DNA of 64,000 bases from contig NZ_CP107048.1 of the NCBI RefSeq assembly GCF_025736935.1, positions 2,555,501 to 2,619,500 on the forward strand. The letters run 5' to 3'. This DNA comes from Qipengyuania sp. SS22 (GTDB lineage: Bacteria; Pseudomonadota; Alphaproteobacteria; Sphingomonadales; Sphingomonadaceae). Shown piece by piece: positions 9,800-17,510 of this stretch (position 1 is the stretch's first letter; the number at the start of each line of letters is the position of its first letter). The position numbers and the translations under genes were made by a program. Below the pieces are notes generated by a model. It had not been told where the DNA came from and searched no databases. It saw only the letters and a list, made by a program, of their open reading frames with translations.

Positions 9800-10309
9800 A
9801 TGAATACCCGTGTTGCTACCGGTCTGATGCTTGCATCGACCATCGCGCTTGCAGCCTGCCAGAAAAAGGCACCTGAGGAACTGCCGCCGCCGCCGACGAC
9901 CGAAACGCCTGCGCCGGCCCCCGCGCCGACGGGCCCGTCGGTCGGATCGCAGCAGCATTTCTTCAATGCCGTCGGGCAGGAGAATACGGTCGTTTACTTC
10001 GACACCGACCGCTTCAATATCGACGCCGAAGACCAGACCAAGCTGCAGCGCCAGGCGCAGTATTTCAGCCAGTATGCGCAGGTGACCTTCACCATCGAAG
10101 GCCATTGTGACGAACGCGGTACGCGTGACTACAACCTTGCGCTGGGCGAGCGCCGGGCCAATGCGGCGAAGAACTATCTCGTCTCGATCGGCATTCCTGC
10201 CAACCGTATCCGTACGGTAAGCTACGGCAAGGAACGCCCGATTGCGCTGGGTTCGAATGAATCGGCGTGGGCGCAGAACCGCCGCGCGGCGACCATCACC
10301 ATCAGCTGA
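9800..10309 (+). CDS. pal: peptidoglycan-associated lipoprotein Pal
   Basis: A 169-residue lipoprotein: the leader MNTRVATGLMLASTIALAAC ends in LAAC. A Pro/Ala/Thr-rich linker (about 24-48) leads to an OmpA-like peptidoglycan-binding domain with VYFDTDRFNI, IEGHCDERGTRDYNLALGER and NRIRTVSYGKERP. It anchors the outer membrane to murein and partners TolB. The start at 9800 is set by the lipoprotein leader; the earlier in-frame ATG at 9686 is within tolB. The 76-nt gap after tolB could hold a separate promoter. No cpoB/ybgF follows; a terminator does. Confidence 0.95.
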   Translation: MNTRVATGLMLASTIALAACQKKAPEELPPPPTTETPAPAPAPTGPSVGSQQHFFNAVGQENTVVYFDTDRFNIDAEDQTKLQRQAQYFSQYAQVTFTIEGHCDERGTRDYNLALGERRANAAKNYLVSIGIPANRIRTVSYGKERPIALGSNESAWAQNRRAATITIS

Positions 10310-10316
10310 TGAAACG

Positions 10317-10345
10317 AAAAGGGCTCCCGCCAGCGGGAGCCCTTT
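10317..10345 (+). terminator. intrinsic terminator after pal
   Basis: A near-perfect hairpin with arms 10321-10330 (gggctcccgc) and 10333-10342 (gcgggagccc) begins 12 nt after the pal stop. It is preceded by four A and followed by ttt. It closes the ybgC-tolQRAB-pal operon and may also act on transcription coming from the opposite strand, where a small gene ends at 10374. Confidence 0.85.
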
Positions 10346-10373
10346 CAAACCTGCACTTGTGTACAGGTAGCGT

Positions 10374-10535
10374 TTATTGCGAGGCGGTGAGGCTCACCAG
10401 CGGTGCCTGCGCGACCATCTGGTCTGCCGCGTCCGCATGTAGCCCGCCCCGGCCTGCGATCAATACGAAGACCGCCATCGACAGGACCGCGGCAGTCGCG
10501 GAAAGGCCCAGCTGTTTGCTCATTATCGGTCTCAT
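10374..10535 (-). CDS. small membrane or secreted protein (53 aa)
   Basis: This short minus-strand frame encodes 53 residues: a short start MRPIMSKQLGLSATAA, one hydrophobic stretch VLSMAVFVLIAG, then a hydrophilic tail ending LVSLTASQ. It could be a single-pass membrane protein or have an uncleaved signal. Support comes from an AGGA about 9 nt before the ATG at 10535, a following terminator hairpin at 10317-10345 that also works on this strand, and high third-position GC. A second ATG at 10523 is possible. I do not recognise a family. Its promoter region faces that of the DnaJ-domain gene. Confidence 0.6.
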   Translation of the reverse strand: MRPIMSKQLGLSATAAVLSMAVFVLIAGRGGLHADAADQMVAQAPLVSLTASQ

Positions 10536-10571
10536 CGATCGGTTTCCTAGGACGAAGATATTAAGTAATTC

Positions 10572-10597
10572 TTGCAGTGCAACATTTCAAATTGAAA
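10572..10597. promoter_or_regulatory. two adjacent palindromes in a divergent promoter region
   Basis: Between the 53-residue gene and the DnaJ-domain gene the DNA becomes AT-rich. It contains TTGCA-G-TGCAA at 10572-10582 and TTTCAA-A-TTGAAA at 10585-10597, both perfect inverted repeats. They could be operators for a regulator of either gene. No matching regulator is identified in the window. Confidence 0.4.
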
Positions 10598-10677
10598 CTT
10601 GTTCCTGAGCGCTTGCACCTTTCGCCTTTCCCCCTAGATTGACCCCATGCTTATCCGAAAAACGATTGTCCCGGCGC

Positions 10678-11211
10678 ATGGCTAAGCCGCGCCGTTCCAA
10701 CGATTGGGGCTTTCCGCGTTGGCGGGGCTATGGTTCGTCGCGCGAGGCGACGACGGTGCGCCTGTGCGATCGCCACGGGTGCGAAGAACCGGGTGCATGT
10801 CCTGCGCCCAAGGCACCGAACAGTCCCGAACGCTGGATGTTCTGTCAAAAGCACGCTGCCGAATACAATCGGAAGTGGGACTATTTCGAAGGCCTCGACA
10901 AGGCCGAGAAGGAAGCCCGCGCCACTGCCGAACGCAGTGAGAATGCGGGCTATGCCGAAGCCCAGCATTATGGCTGGAGCGGGAGCGGTGACGGATCGCG
11001 CAGCGCCGACGAAATGCGCGCGCTGGATGTGCTAGAGCTTGAAGCAGACGCCGAATTCGTTGCGATCAAGAAGGCGTGGCGTGACAAGGCCAAGACCGTC
11101 CACCCCGATGTCAAACCGGGCGACAAGGAAGCGGCTACCGAATTCCAGAAGCTGCAGCTCGCCTATGAAGTGCTCAAGGCCGCCGAAGAGCGCCGCGAGT
11201 GGAAGGGCTAG
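10678..11211 (+). CDS. C-terminal J-domain protein
   Basis: A 177-residue cytoplasmic protein with a C-terminal J-domain (about residues 112-177): ALDVLELEADAEFVAIKKAW, then the signature HPD in KTVHPDVKPGDKEAA, then FQKLQLAYEVLK. J-domains stimulate the ATPase of DnaK-type chaperones. The N-terminal part contains several Cys (CDRHGCEEPGACPAPK, MFCQKH), suggesting a small metal-binding module; no G/F region or canonical DnaJ zinc repeats are present. This layout is common in sphingomonad proteins annotated as J-domain-containing molecular chaperones. I chose the ATG at 10678; a TTG at 10639 is unlikely. Confidence 0.85.
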   Translation: MAKPRRSNDWGFPRWRGYGSSREATTVRLCDRHGCEEPGACPAPKAPNSPERWMFCQKHAAEYNRKWDYFEGLDKAEKEARATAERSENAGYAEAQHYGWSGSGDGSRSADEMRALDVLELEADAEFVAIKKAWRDKAKTVHPDVKPGDKEAATEFQKLQLAYEVLKAAEERREWKG

Positions 11212-11226
11212 CCGTCACGACGGCTA
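11209..11226. terminator. bidirectional hairpin spanning two stop codons
   Basis: The 18-nt sequence is a perfect 7-bp inverted repeat (TAGCCGT / ACGGCTA) with a CACG loop. Its left end is the TAG stop of the DnaJ-domain gene (11209-11211) and its right end is the TAG stop of the minus-strand SDR (11224-11226). A short T-rich stretch follows on the plus strand. It probably acts as a compact terminator or barrier for both convergent genes. Confidence 0.6.
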
Positions 11227-12015
11227 TTTCGGTTTGGTATCTATCGTCGGAATTGGATTGTCGTTCCACCATGGTGCATCGGTGAACGGTCGGACGTCCA
11301 CTTCATGGCTCCAGCAATTGCGCGGCTGGTGCGCGAGATGCCAGTAGGTTTCGGCCACCGCGCCAGGATCGATCACCCCGTCCTCGCCTTTCGCGGCTTT
11401 GTAGGCCTCGAACCTGTTACCGAGCAGCTTGCCCAGCGTGTCGGGTGCATCCACCGATCCATCGACCACAACATGGGCGACATGTACGCCCTGCGGCGCG
11501 AATTCGGCGTTGAGTGTCTGGCACAGCATGCGGCGTCCGCCCATCGCGGCAGCATGGCTGTGCTGACCCGAATTCCCGCGCACTGCAGCGGTGGCCGAAG
11601 TGACGAGGATGGTGCCGCTCCCGCGCGCGACCATCAGCGGCGCCACCGCATGCGCCAGCCGGAACAGGCCGAAGCATCCCAGCCGCCAGCCCAGTTCGAA
11701 GGTCCGGTGCGGGGTATCGCCGAGCGTGCGGTTCCCGATCTGCGCGCCCAGATTGTAGAGCACGGTGTCGATCGGCCCGATGTCGCGCTCAACCCGTTCG
11801 ACCAGTTCCTCGATCGAGCCATCCGCCGCCGCGTCGAGCAGCGTGCCCGTCGCCTTGCCGCCATCTTCCTCGATCGCGCCGACCAGGCTGGCCAGTCCCG
11901 CTTCGTCGGACCGCCGCGCGAGCACTGCGTGATAGCCCCCGCGGGCGAACCGCGCTGCCGCATGGCCGCCGATTCCCGCGCCCGCGCCGATTACCAGAAA
12001 CACCTTGTCCGTCAT
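11224..12015 (-). CDS. SDR-fold protein lacking the catalytic Tyr-Lys
   Basis: A 263-residue short-chain dehydrogenase/reductase-like protein. The nucleotide-binding strand is VFLVIGAGAGIGGHAAARFA (a G-x-x-x-G-x-G variant) and the structural NxG segment appears as YNLGAQIGN. The active-site region reads VTSATAAVRGNSGQHSHAAAM followed by GGRRML. The conserved Ser is present, but the expected Y-x-x-x-K is replaced by H-A-A-A-M. It may therefore bind NAD(P) without classic reductase activity, or use other residues. It sits just after the ATP-grasp gene (10 nt gap) in a minus-strand cluster with the Cys/Met enzyme. The substrate is unknown. Confidence 0.75.
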   Translation of the reverse strand: MTDKVFLVIGAGAGIGGHAAARFARGGYHAVLARRSDEAGLASLVGAIEEDGGKATGTLLDAAADGSIEELVERVERDIGPIDTVLYNLGAQIGNRTLGDTPHRTFELGWRLGCFGLFRLAHAVAPLMVARGSGTILVTSATAAVRGNSGQHSHAAAMGGRRMLCQTLNAEFAPQGVHVAHVVVDGSVDAPDTLGKLLGNRFEAYKAAKGEDGVIDPGAVAETYWHLAHQPRNCWSHEVDVRPFTDAPWWNDNPIPTIDTKPK

Positions 12016-12025
12016 GCCCGCCTCC

Positions 12026-12910
12026 CTACAGCCGGGCGACGATAGAAACTGCCAGCCTTTGGCCCAAGTCCGGACCCTGTTCGGGGTAGAGATAAGGCTC
12101 GATCAACTCCGCTTCCATTACCGCCAGTTCGCCCGATGGCAGGCGCACCATGTCGATCCGGCTATAGAGCGGAGCGTCGAATGGCAGCGCGGCCATGACC
12201 GCCGCGGCCGTCGCAAGATCCTCCGGTGTGGGCGCGTACTCGCGCTCGTAACCGCCGTAGAGCGACTGGATACGATAGTCGTCCGCGCCAGCGCATTTCA
12301 GGACGCCATGGCTGAAGGCGCCGTCGATGAAGACGAAGGTATATTCGCCTTCCTCGACCACGCTCGGCAAGAAGGGCTGGATCATGCAGGGGCGGCCCAT
12401 CGTCCAATCCGCGTCGGGAAGCGCGTCGCGGGTGAAGCTGTGCTGGCCCAGTCCGCCCGCGCCGACCTGGCGTTTGACCACGACGCGGTCGGTAGCGAAT
12501 TCATCCATCGCCGCACGCACATCGGCCGGGGCTGCATCGTCGAGCCAGAGCGTGGGCACAGTCGTCGCCTCGCGCTTGGCCAGTTCGCGCAAATAGCGTT
12601 TGTCAGCATTCCAGCGGACTACCTCGGGGGGATTGCAGACCGCGATCCCTTTCGCGGCGAGCGCGTGGAGCCGGTCGAGGAATTCCTCGAGATGGTCCTG
12701 ATAATCCCACGCGGTTCCGAGCAGGACCAGTGCGATGTCGCCGAACGCTTCCAGCGAAGCGCGCCAGTCGACCTCGACCAGCTCCAGTCCTGCCGCTTCG
12801 AATGCGGGCCGCAGCGCGCGCACTTCGAGATCGTGCTCGAACGCGTCTCCCCGGCGAGGACCCTCGCCGGGGAGCGTTTCGGGACAGGCGAGGAAGCCGA
12901 TCCGGGTCAG
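12026..12910 (-). CDS. ATP-grasp domain protein with probable CTG start
   Basis: A 294-residue ATP-grasp protein resembling the RimK/glutathione-synthetase-like group: RIGFLACPETLPG N-terminus, VVVKRQVGAGGLGQHSF (ATP-binding lysine and glycine loop), MIQPFLPSVVEEGEYTFVFI and YSRIDMVRLPSGELAVMEAE (metal-binding acids). Family-like sequence begins immediately after the stop of the upstream gene, and the only codon there is CTG at 12910-12908, overlapping that stop as CTGA. GGAGG lies 4 nt upstream. The next in-frame GTG is inside the domain. The ligase substrate is unknown; the neighbouring Cys/Met enzyme hints at amino-acid or thiol chemistry. Confidence 0.8.
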   Translation of the reverse strand: MTRIGFLACPETLPGEGPRRGDAFEHDLEVRALRPAFEAAGLELVEVDWRASLEAFGDIALVLLGTAWDYQDHLEEFLDRLHALAAKGIAVCNPPEVVRWNADKRYLRELAKREATTVPTLWLDDAAPADVRAAMDEFATDRVVVKRQVGAGGLGQHSFTRDALPDADWTMGRPCMIQPFLPSVVEEGEYTFVFIDGAFSHGVLKCAGADDYRIQSLYGGYEREYAPTPEDLATAAAVMAALPFDAPLYSRIDMVRLPSGELAVMEAELIEPYLYPEQGPDLGQRLAVSIVARL

Positions 12911-14214
12911 ACCGCCTCCAGCGCTTGGGTAAAGTCTGCGATCAGATCGTCGGGATCCTCGATACCGATGCTGATACGCACGAGGTTGTCCGAGATACCC
13001 AGTTCCGCACGGCGTCCTTCGGCAACCGACAGATGCGTCATCGAGGCCGGGTGGCTCGCCAGCGTTTCGGTCCCGCCGAGGCTGACCGCCAGCTTGGCGA
13101 TCTTGAGCGCGTCGAGGAAGCGGAAGCACTCCGCCTCACCGCCCTTGAGCAGCAGCGAGAAGGTGCTGCCCGCGCCTTTGCAGTGGCGATCGTAGATGTC
13201 CTGCTGGCGGGCATCCTTGATCATGCCGAGATAGCCGAGACCCTCGACCTTGGGATGCTGGGCAAGAAAGTCGCAGACCTTGGCGGCGTTCTCGCCCGCG
13301 CGATTCATGCGCAGTTCGACCGTCTCTAGGCTACGCATCAACATCCAGGCCGTGTTCGGATCGCAGATGCCGCCCATGGTGTTGCGCAGCATGCGCACCG
13401 GATCCATCCACTTCTTCGCGCCGGCAATGCTGCCCGCGACGAGATCCGAATGGCCGCCGACATACTTGGTCAGAGAATAGACCACGATGTCGGCCCCCTG
13501 GTCGAGCGGACGCTGCCACAGCGGGCCGAGGAAGGTGTTGTCGATCGCGATCGGGCAGTCGAGCTGCGCCGCATCTACCGACGCACGCACCGCTTCGACA
13601 TCGACCAGCGCATTAGTCGGGTTACCCGGGCTTTCCAGATAGATCATGCACACCTTGCCGCCCTGCTCGTCGGCCTGTGCCTTGGCCTTGGCGAGCACCG
13701 CGTCGATTTCCTCGCGCGTCGCACCGGCGGGGAAGTCGACATAGGTCACGCCGAACTTGGCGAGCACCTTGGCGACGAAGCCTTCGGAGGCGGCGTAGAG
13801 CGGGCCCGAATGGACGATCACGTCATTCTGGCTGGCATAGGCGAGCATCAGGACGCAGATCGCGGTCATGCCGCTGGAGAAGCTGAGCGCATCCTCGGCG
13901 CCGTCCCATACCGACAGGCGATCCTCGAGGATTTCCTGGTTGGGGGCATTGAAGCGCGAATAGACGAGACCGTCTGCGCCGCCCGGGCGCTTGCCGGTGA
14001 TGCCTTCAAAATGGCGCTTGCCGTCGGCGGCGCTGGGAAAGGCGAAGGTCGAGGTGAGGAAGATTGGCGGCTTGAGGCTGCCTTCGGACAACACCGGGTC
14101 ATAGCCATAACCCATCATCAGTGTGCTGGGCTTGAGTTCGCGCCCGTCGATTTTGGTGACTTCGGGCTTGGGTGCCATGCGCGGCGAGGTAGGGTCGATA
14201 TCGTGGTCGCTCAT
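12907..14214 (-). CDS. cystathionine gamma-synthase family PLP enzyme
   Basis: A 435-residue Cys/Met metabolism PLP-dependent enzyme. Visible features are SRFNAPNQEILEDRLSVWDG (tetramer and phosphate contacts), ALSFSSGMTAI, IYLESPGNPTNALVDV, AIDNTFLGPLWQRPL and the PLP lysine in VVYSLTKYVGGHSD, then SLGGTETLASHPASMTHLSV typical of the C-terminal domain. Members carry out trans-sulfuration steps (gamma-synthase, beta- or gamma-lyase); sequence alone does not tell which. It is the first gene of a minus-strand set with the ATP-grasp protein and SDR. A strong ribosome-binding site (AGGAAGGAGG) lies 8 nt upstream and can be masked by a pseudoknot, suggesting leader control. Confidence 0.9.
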   Translation of the reverse strand: MSDHDIDPTSPRMAPKPEVTKIDGRELKPSTLMMGYGYDPVLSEGSLKPPIFLTSTFAFPSAADGKRHFEGITGKRPGGADGLVYSRFNAPNQEILEDRLSVWDGAEDALSFSSGMTAICVLMLAYASQNDVIVHSGPLYAASEGFVAKVLAKFGVTYVDFPAGATREEIDAVLAKAKAQADEQGGKVCMIYLESPGNPTNALVDVEAVRASVDAAQLDCPIAIDNTFLGPLWQRPLDQGADIVVYSLTKYVGGHSDLVAGSIAGAKKWMDPVRMLRNTMGGICDPNTAWMLMRSLETVELRMNRAGENAAKVCDFLAQHPKVEGLGYLGMIKDARQQDIYDRHCKGAGSTFSLLLKGGEAECFRFLDALKIAKLAVSLGGTETLASHPASMTHLSVAEGRRAELGISDNLVRISIGIEDPDDLIADFTQALEAV

Positions 14215-14225
14215 CGGGCGAACCT

Positions 14226-14305
14226 CCTTCCTGATCTATGCTCCCAGGAAGGCGGGAGCCAAGGCGGATGGGCCGCGGCACCCGTTCCTAACCTCCGCAG
14301 GAACG
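14226..14305 (-). promoter_or_regulatory. candidate pseudoknot leader masking the ribosome-binding site
   Basis: Read on the minus strand, a first hairpin (14299-14305 with 14283-14289) is followed by an H-type pseudoknot. Stem 1 is GCTCCC (14259-14254) with GGGAGC (14245-14240). Its loop holds CCTTCCT (14252-14246), which is complementary to AGGAAGG (14232-14226), the 5' part of the ribosome-binding site. Loops of 1 nt and 7 nt fit classical pseudoknot geometry. It resembles SAM/SAH-class riboswitches in plan, but I see no match to a named consensus. Confidence 0.5.
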
Positions 14306-14542
14306 CTTCTCCGCCGACCGCCGCTGTGGGCCAGTCCATATGTTGGACCGAAGTTGGTTTCAACTGCGACGAGTCCCATGGGATGGAACGCATGGAACAC
14401 GGTCCTGAAGCAAAGAACGCTCAGCCCGGGGAAAAGCTATTGGAAGAGGGCGGAAATGCGGTGCAGCGGTCATGTAGCGGGGTCTAGCGCGACTGGGCCG
14501 AGGTAGGAAAGTTCCCTCGTCCCCACTCCATGCAGCATGGCG

Positions 14543-15952
14543 CTATGCCAGCGTCGCCATTCCCCACACCACGCCGACGATCATGAAGATGCCGGCGATG
14601 TCGAGCAACAGGCCCGCCTTCACCATGCGGTCGATGCGAATATGCCCGGTCGACCAGGCAATGGCATTCGGTCCGGTGCCTGCCGGCAGCATGAAGCCCC
14701 AGCTCGCCGCCAGCGCTGCGGGCATGGCGAGCAGGATCGGGTCCACGCCCAGTGCCACCACCAGCGCGGCGATTACCGGAATGATCCCGGTGGCCGTCGC
14801 GACATTGCTGGCAAATTCGGTGATCAGCACCACCATCGCGACAACCGCGAGAGCGACAAATACGAGCGGAAAGGCTTCGAGCGGAAGCAGCGCATTGCCG
14901 AGCCAGTCGGCCAGCCCGCTCGCGTTCATGCCCGCCGCCAGCGCCAGCCCGCCGCCGAACATCATGATGACGCCCCACGGCGCGCGGTTGGCTTCTTCCC
15001 ACACCAGCAGCGGCCGCCCGGTGCCATCGGGGAGCAGGAACAGCGCCAGGCTGGCAATGATGGCGATGGTGCCATCGGTCCACGACCCTTCCGGGAGGTA
15101 GGGCCCCAGCACCAGCCGCGTCATCCAGGCGGCGAAGGTCAGCGCGACGACGATCATCAGGCGCCGTTCGGCGGGTCCCATCGGCTGTTTGTTGACCACG
15201 GCGGCGCGGGCCGCGGCTACATCGAAAGGATGCGCGGAAACGCGCTGGACGCGCGCCACCAGGAAAGCCGCGAGCGGAACGCCGAGCAGCACGATGGGGA
15301 AGCCGTAGAACGACCATTCGGCAAAGCTGATCTGCGCGCCGATCATGGTATCGAGCAGCCCCACCGCAATCGCATTGGTCGGCGATCCGACCAGCGTGCC
15401 GAGCCCGCCGATGCTCGCTGCAAACGCGATCCCCATGGGCAAGGCGCCCGCCAGCCCGTCGCGGTCGCCGGCGAGCACCCCGCCGCCCGCGAGGACGGCG
15501 ACGGCCATGGGCATCATGATGAGAGTGGTGGAGGTGTTCGAAATCAGCATCGACAGGATCGCGGCGGCGATCATGAAGGCCAACAGCAGGCCGGCCTGTC
15601 CGCCGCGCCCGCCAAGCAGGCTGAGGATTCCCAGCGCAAGCCGCCGGTGCAGGCCGGTGCGCTCGATCGCCAGCGCGATGAACCCGCCGCCCAGCAGCAG
15701 GAACAGGATGTCGGAATAATAGGCGCTGGCGGTTTCCTTGGCGCTCATCACCCCGGCAAAGGGCAGCACGATGAACGGCATCAGCGCGGTCGCGGTCAGC
15801 GGCAGCGCCTCGGTCATCCACCAGGCGGCCATCAGCACCACCAGCCCGGCGACGATGAATGCCTCGCGTTCCATGCCCGCGGGCGTGGGCAGGAAAATGC
15901 TGGCCAGCAGCGCCGCAGCGCCCACCAGCAATCCGATATGTCTGGCCGCCAT
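14543..15952 (-). CDS. SLC13/DASS-type sodium-carboxylate transporter
   Basis: A 469-residue multi-pass inner-membrane protein of the divalent anion:sodium symporter family. Two SNT-type signature motifs are visible in SMLISNTSTTLIMMP and ITEFASNVATATGIIP, each preceded by hydrophobic helices and paired with GSPTNAIAVG and GTGPNAIAW, which form the sodium and carboxylate sites. Expected substrates are dicarboxylates such as succinate, malate or fumarate, or sulfate in some members. The ATG at 15952 gives a typical length; earlier in-frame starts (to 16069) would add a tail running into the infC terminator. A 328-nt gap separates its stop from the Cys/Met enzyme. Confidence 0.88.
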   Translation of the reverse strand: MAARHIGLLVGAAALLASIFLPTPAGMEREAFIVAGLVVLMAAWWMTEALPLTATALMPFIVLPFAGVMSAKETASAYYSDILFLLLGGGFIALAIERTGLHRRLALGILSLLGGRGGQAGLLLAFMIAAAILSMLISNTSTTLIMMPMAVAVLAGGGVLAGDRDGLAGALPMGIAFAASIGGLGTLVGSPTNAIAVGLLDTMIGAQISFAEWSFYGFPIVLLGVPLAAFLVARVQRVSAHPFDVAAARAAVVNKQPMGPAERRLMIVVALTFAAWMTRLVLGPYLPEGSWTDGTIAIIASLALFLLPDGTGRPLLVWEEANRAPWGVIMMFGGGLALAAGMNASGLADWLGNALLPLEAFPLVFVALAVVAMVVLITEFASNVATATGIIPVIAALVVALGVDPILLAMPAALAASWGFMLPAGTGPNAIAWSTGHIRIDRMVKAGLLLDIAGIFMIVGVVWGMATLA

Positions 15953-16035
15953 GTGCTGCGATCCCCCCTCGGCGCGAACTGCTAACAGCGGCGCGCGGGC
16001 GGGGCAACGCGCCAGGCGCATGGATGCCCGATACG

Positions 16036-16064
16036 AAAAGGGCGGCCCCGAAGCGCCGCCCTTT
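16036..16064 (-). terminator. intrinsic terminator after infC
   Basis: Perfect 10-bp hairpin with arms at 16037-16046 and 16055-16064 (aaagggcggc / gccgcccttt on the plus strand). On the minus strand it ends in TTTT, 24 nt after the infC stop. It separates infC from the downstream transporter gene. Confidence 0.85.
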
Positions 16065-16087
16065 CGCAATGCAGTGTGGTGCGCGCC

Positions 16088-16630
16088 TTACTTGGGCGCG
16101 AGCACCATGATCATCTGACGCCCTTCGAGGCGCGGGAAGGCTTCGACCTTGGCGATTTCCTCGACATCGTCGCGGACGCGGTTGAGGAGATCCATGCCGA
16201 GCTGCTGGTGCGCCATTTCGCGGCCGCGGAACCGCAGCGTGCATTTCACCTTGTCGCCGTTCTCGAGGAACTTGACGACATTGCGCATCTTCACCTCGTA
16301 ATCGTGGGTGTCGATGTTCGGGCGCATCTTGACCTCTTTGATTTCCTGGGTCTTCTGCGTCTTGCGGGCGAGGTTGGCTTTTTTCTGCGCTTCGTAGCGG
16401 TGCTTGCCGACATCGAGGAACTTGCACACCGGCGGGTCCGCATTGGGGGACACTTCGACGAGGTTGAGACCAAGTTCATTGGCCTGCTCGACCGCTTCGC
16501 GGGTGAACATAACGCCGATGTTTTCGCCTTCGTGATCGATCACGCGGACTTTCGGCACATTGATCATGTTATCGTAGCGCGGGCCGCTTTTCACGGGCAT
16601 TTGCATGCTGCGCCGGGGTGGACGGGCTAT
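16088..16630 (-). CDS. infC: translation initiation factor IF-3, probable AUA start
   Basis: A 180-residue IF-3 that binds the 30S subunit and enforces start-codon fidelity. The N-domain has [17 protein letters not shown] and [18 protein letters not shown], the linker is Lys/Gln-rich ([19 protein letters not shown]), and the C-domain reads [16 protein letters not shown] to [12 protein letters not shown]. The first in-frame ATG (16606) has no good ribosome-binding site. Eight codons upstream, an ATA at 16630 is preceded by GGAGAG with 6-nt spacing and gives an N-terminus ([12 protein letters not shown]) like other sphingomonad IF-3 proteins. Rare starts (AUU in E. coli) underlie infC autoregulation, so AUA here fits. 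Confidence 0.93.
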   Translation of the reverse strand: MARPPRRSMQMPVKSGPRYDNMINVPKVRVIDHEGENIGVMFTREAVEQANELGLNLVEVSPNADPPVCKFLDVGKHRYEAQKKANLARKTQKTQEIKEVKMRPNIDTHDYEVKMRNVVKFLENGDKVKCTLRFRGREMAHQQLGMDLLNRVRDDVEEIAKVEAFPRLEGRQMIMVLAPK

Positions 16631-16760
16631 GGGGCACTCTCCTTTGGTGGCCGTATTTGGACATGTTGCGGTATTCGGAAAGCCAGCATGTAGGCATTCC
16701 CGGGCGGATTCGGAAGTGTGTTATGCGAATGGGGCGCATATTTGCGCGCTGTTGTTGCCA

Positions 16761-17465
16761 TCAGGCAGCGCGGTTCCACAGGTTGAAGCGCGCCAGCTGG
16801 CCCTTGGCCGGGACCACCGCATCGATCCGCTGCGCTGGCTGGAGCGCTTCCAAGATCGCCGGATCGGCGGCATCCATTCCCCCGGTAAAAGCGCCGAATG
16901 CGGGCAGGATCATGCGTCCGCCCGGCTTGCGGCCGGGGCCGTCGTTCGCACTGATCACCGCACAAGGACGGCGGATATGGCGCTGGCGCACCTTGAGCTG
17001 GAGGCGCGGATGGTAATGGCCCGACAGTTCGGGGCGGATTTCGCCCGCCTTGGCGCGGTGGCGCAGGATCAGCCCGCCGAGCTCGAGTTCTTCCGCCAGC
17101 GTGCCGCCGCAGCGCGCTTCCATTGCGGGATCGTGATTGCCGGTGATCCAGACCCAGTCGACCGTGCGGGTCAGCGCGTGAAGCATCCCCGCGGCGTGCT
17201 CTTCAAGCCGGGTCGAGCCGGCCGAATCGTGGAAATTGTCGCCCAGCGTGATGACCCGGCGCGCGCCCGTTTCGCGGATCGCCAGCGCCACGCGTTCCAG
17301 CGTTTCGCGGCTGTCATAGGGCGGGATCAGCTGCCCGTGCCGCGCGAAGAAACTGCCTTTTTCCAGATGCAGGTCGGCCACCAGCAGCGCGCGCTCGCGC
17401 GGCCAGTACAGCGCGCGGCCTTCGGTGAGGAGCCATTCCTCGCCTGCGAACGAAAGGGGAACCAT
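16761..17465 (-). CDS. pdeM: ligase-associated metallophosphoesterase PdeM-like
   Basis: A 234-residue calcineurin-like phosphoesterase. Di-metal motifs appear in order: LLVADLHLEKG, VITLGDNFHDS, VWITGNHDP and LSGHYHPR. The family is described as accompanying a DNA-ligase/helicase/exonuclease set in DNA damage response; those partners are not in this window, so the symbol rests on sequence type only. The gene is divergent from hemF with only about 45 nt between the starts. Confidence 0.85.
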   Translation of the reverse strand: MVPLSFAGEEWLLTEGRALYWPRERALLVADLHLEKGSFFARHGQLIPPYDSRETLERVALAIRETGARRVITLGDNFHDSAGSTRLEEHAAGMLHALTRTVDWVWITGNHDPAMEARCGGTLAEELELGGLILRHRAKAGEIRPELSGHYHPRLQLKVRQRHIRRPCAVISANDGPGRKPGGRMILPAFGAFTGGMDAADPAILEALQPAQRIDAVVPAKGQLARFNLWNRAA

Positions 17466-17510
17466 GGCTCGCTATTGCCGTAGCGAAGTGGGGATGGCAA
17501 GGCTTTTGCC

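Noticed and set aside
14215..14305. Known SAM-II riboswitch before the Cys/Met enzyme
   Set aside because: The conserved UGAUUUA and GCUAAA-type core segments I would expect are absent, so only an unnamed pseudoknot is reported.
12005..14487. Long plus-strand frames across the ATP-grasp and Cys/Met genes
   Set aside because: High-GC shadow frames opposite genes with clear family motifs.
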